NCBI GenBank assembly: GCA_000378865.1
Contig: KB900445.1
Location: 1 to 47,470 of the forward strand
Direction of reading: 5' to 3'
Source of the DNA: an actinobacterium SCGC AAA278-I18
Lineage (GTDB): Bacteria > Actinomycetota > Actinomycetes > Nanopelagicales > Nanopelagicaceae
Length of the DNA stretch: 47,470 nucleotides
The notes below the pieces were generated by a model. That model did no database searches. It was given only the letters and a program-made list of their open reading frames with translations, and was not told the DNA's origin. The translations under genes were made by a program, and so were the position numbers. Positions 45,878-47,470 of this stretch are shown here, in pieces. Every line of letters begins with the position of its first letter. Position 1 is the stretch's first letter.

Positions 45878-47470
45878 TCTTTACCAGTAACCCTGATCTT
45901 ATTAGGTGTGGCAACTGATATCCCACCAGATTTATCGGTTCGCCAAACCTGGATCCGGCGACGCTCTAATTCATCTATTAACTCTGGAGCCGGATGTCCA
46001 TAGCTATTGCCTGCCCCCACGCTAATGATCGCTACCTTAGGTTTTAGAGCATCTAGCATAGGTAGGTATTGATACGCCGATCCATGGTGAGAAATCTTTA
46101 GAATATCAACTGGAGTTAACCCGGCTGAGTTAGTAATTATTTCCTGCACCGGTGGTTCAATATCACCACCAGCAAAAATTGAGATATTTTTAGTTTTTAT
46201 AATTAATGCAATACTTGAGTTATTAATTGCTGAGCCATCTCTGGGTAGAGATGTGAACTCCATATTTACCAATTGTGGCCATAATACTTTTACACTTAAG
46301 CCAATTCCAGCAATAGCAAACTCCTGGCCTTGTCCAACTGATTTAACATTAAACCCAGCAAGTTGATTTATTACTGATTTATATGAATCCTCTGGCTGAT
46401 GAAAATTCGATATCCAAACTTGCCCTACTTTTCTAGTTTTGATAACTGAGGCTAAGCCACCAATATCATCAGCATGAAAATGGGTAAGTACTAGTAATGG
46501 GATCATTTTAATCTTTAAATTACTTAAACAACTCTCTATCTTTATTAGATCAGGGCCAGTATCAATTACTAAACCATTTTGACTACCAAGATTTATAACT
46601 AATCCATCGCCTTGCCCAACATCACAATTTGCAACCTGCCAGCCAGATCCTGGCCAAGTTAATGAGTTATATGAAATTTGTAATACCAGTAAAGCCACTA
46701 CTAAGAGCCCTACCCACCACCTCCGGAGTAAGCCTGTGATTACAATGATTAGGAATATAAGTAGAAAAAACTTAGTTTGATTAAAGGTTACTACTGGAAA
46801 ATTACTCATTCTTTCTGAGATAAAAACAATCCATTTAGCTAATGCTGTGGCAATTAATAAGAGAGCTTGAGAAAATGGGGTAATGATTAAGGCAAATATT
46901 GCACTTATAAAGCCAAGTACCGTAATTGGCGCAATAACTGGTGAAACTAAGATGTTTGCCGGGATTGTAATTAATGATAGTTGACCAGAGAGTAAAACCA
47001 CTATCGGAGTACAAAATATAGTTGCGCTAATTGGAATGGAAATAGCTTGAGCTAACCAGTTGGTTTTAATGAAATTCTTTAGGCGATCCTCTATTAGCGG
47101 AGCCAAAAGTAATATTCCAGCAGTCGCCAGTACCGACAATGCAAAGCCTGAATCTATTGCTTGAAATGGGTCTAGGGCAATTAATATTAAAATCGCAGCA
47201 CCCAGGGCAGATAGCCCGAGTGATCGCTCAGCGCGAGATCTAGCTATCAAGATCACGGCAGTCATTACTGCAGCTCTTAGCACTGAAGGGGTTGGCCTGA
47301 CTAAAAATATAAATAAAGCTAAAGTAATAAAAGTTATCTCAAGCCTAAGTCTTAAATTTGGAACTATAAATTGCAGCAGCCAAAGTAAGAATGCTGCTAC
47401 TAATGCAAAATTTGCTCCACTTACAGCGGTTAGATGTGATAACCCAACCTTTCTCATCTGCTGGGTAAAT
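45853..47470 (-). CDS. comEC: DNA internalisation protein ComEC/Rec2 (5' partial)
   Basis: 539 residues are visible and the frame stays open to the window edge, so the N-terminus lies outside. The competence domain begins with GLSHLTAVSGANFAL and has eight or more membrane segments (to about residue 270). The C-terminal metallo-beta-lactamase domain has LTHFHADDIGGL, KISHHGSAYQY and a GHPAPELIDEL end. ComEC forms the membrane channel for single-stranded DNA in natural transformation. With dprA in the same window this suggests DNA uptake. Confidence 0.93.
   Translation of the reverse strand, partial: FTQQMRKVGLSHLTAVSGANFALVAAFLLWLLQFIVPNLRLRLEITFITLALFIFLVRPTPSVLRAAVMTAVILIARSRAERSLGLSALGAAILILIALDPFQAIDSGFALSVLATAGILLLAPLIEDRLKNFIKTNWLAQAISIPISATIFCTPIVVLLSGQLSLITIPANILVSPVIAPITVLGFISAIFALIITPFSQALLLIATALAKWIVFISERMSNFPVVTFNQTKFFLLIFLIIVITGLLRRWWVGLLVVALLVLQISYNSLTWPGSGWQVANCDVGQGDGLVINLGSQNGLVIDTGPDLIKIESCLSNLKIKMIPLLVLTHFHADDIGGLASVIKTRKVGQVWISNFHQPEDSYKSVINQLAGFNVKSVGQGQEFAIAGIGLSVKVLWPQLVNMEFTSLPRDGSAINNSSIALIIKTKNISIFAGGDIEPPVQEIITNSAGLTPVDILKISHHGSAYQYLPMLDALKPKVAIISVGAGNSYGHPAPELIDELERRRIQVWRTDKSGGISVATPNKIRVTGKEWWQLRWG

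Overview
The window is an ordinary-looking, A+T-rich, very compact actinobacterial chromosome segment. Several traits point to Actinobacteria: a PASTA-domain Ser/Thr kinase end next to a class II DAHP synthase, a SepIVA-like DivIVA protein between coaD and yceD, an IclR regulator divergent from leuCD, an HU protein with a Lys/Ala-rich tail, and SMC, RNase III and RecG sequences of actinobacterial character. The low G+C, frequent 1-41 base gene overlaps, near absence of spacers and shortened proteins suggest a streamlined free-living lineage, most likely the freshwater acI group (Nanopelagicales). That taxonomic call is inference. No gene-free stretch exceeds 300 bases, and no mobile element, CRISPR array or phage gene was seen.

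Layout. Bases 1-3530 (+): 3' end of a PASTA kinase, endonuclease IV (nfo), a DMT transporter and threonine aldolase. 3504-6456 (-): ogt, class II DAHP synthase and a phosphofructokinase with pyrophosphate-type active-site residues. 6526-8328 (+): an HSL-type esterase and a second DMT transporter. 8306-25709 (-): era, dprA, rnhB, lepB, rpsP, ffh, glnB, amt, ftsY, smc, mutM, rnc, rpmF, yceD, sepIVA-like, coaD, rsmD and recG. This run holds the SRP machinery (ffh, ftsY), chromosome organisation (smc), RNA processing and base-excision repair. 25839-26024 (+): rpmB. 26026-26961 (-): thiL. 27046-27282 (+): a stand-alone RAM-domain protein. 27287-33512 (-): a 3-TM PnuC-like half protein, a YbaK-type deacylase, ddl, gpsA, plsC, hup, leuD and leuC. 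33586-34308 (+): an IclR regulator of LtbR/NdgR type. 34315-36770 (-): tRNA-Glu(CUC), tRNA-Gln(CUG), gltX and an FAH-family hydrolase. 36841-47470 (-): ybeY, phoH, hit, rsmE, dnaJ, hrcA, hemW, lepA, rpsT, holA and the C-terminal part of comEC.

The most notable observation is that the SMC protein (about 1,035 aa) appears to lack the whole hinge domain. The N-terminal and C-terminal coiled coils are joined by a short turn, and the two cysteines of the coil region sit beside that turn. Other points: rnc has no ATG, GTG or TTG start upstream of its catalytic motif and probably starts at a CTG coupled to the rpmF stop. Ribosomal protein S16 carries a long acidic Ala/Pro/Val/Glu repeat tail. The PFK has Asp104/Lys124. 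Several usual neighbours are missing (khpA-rimM-trmD-rplS between rpsP and lepB, yraN-comM between rnhB and dprA, glnD after glnB). The hup leader contains two sets of palindromes. A GlnR-box-like array lies upstream of amt.
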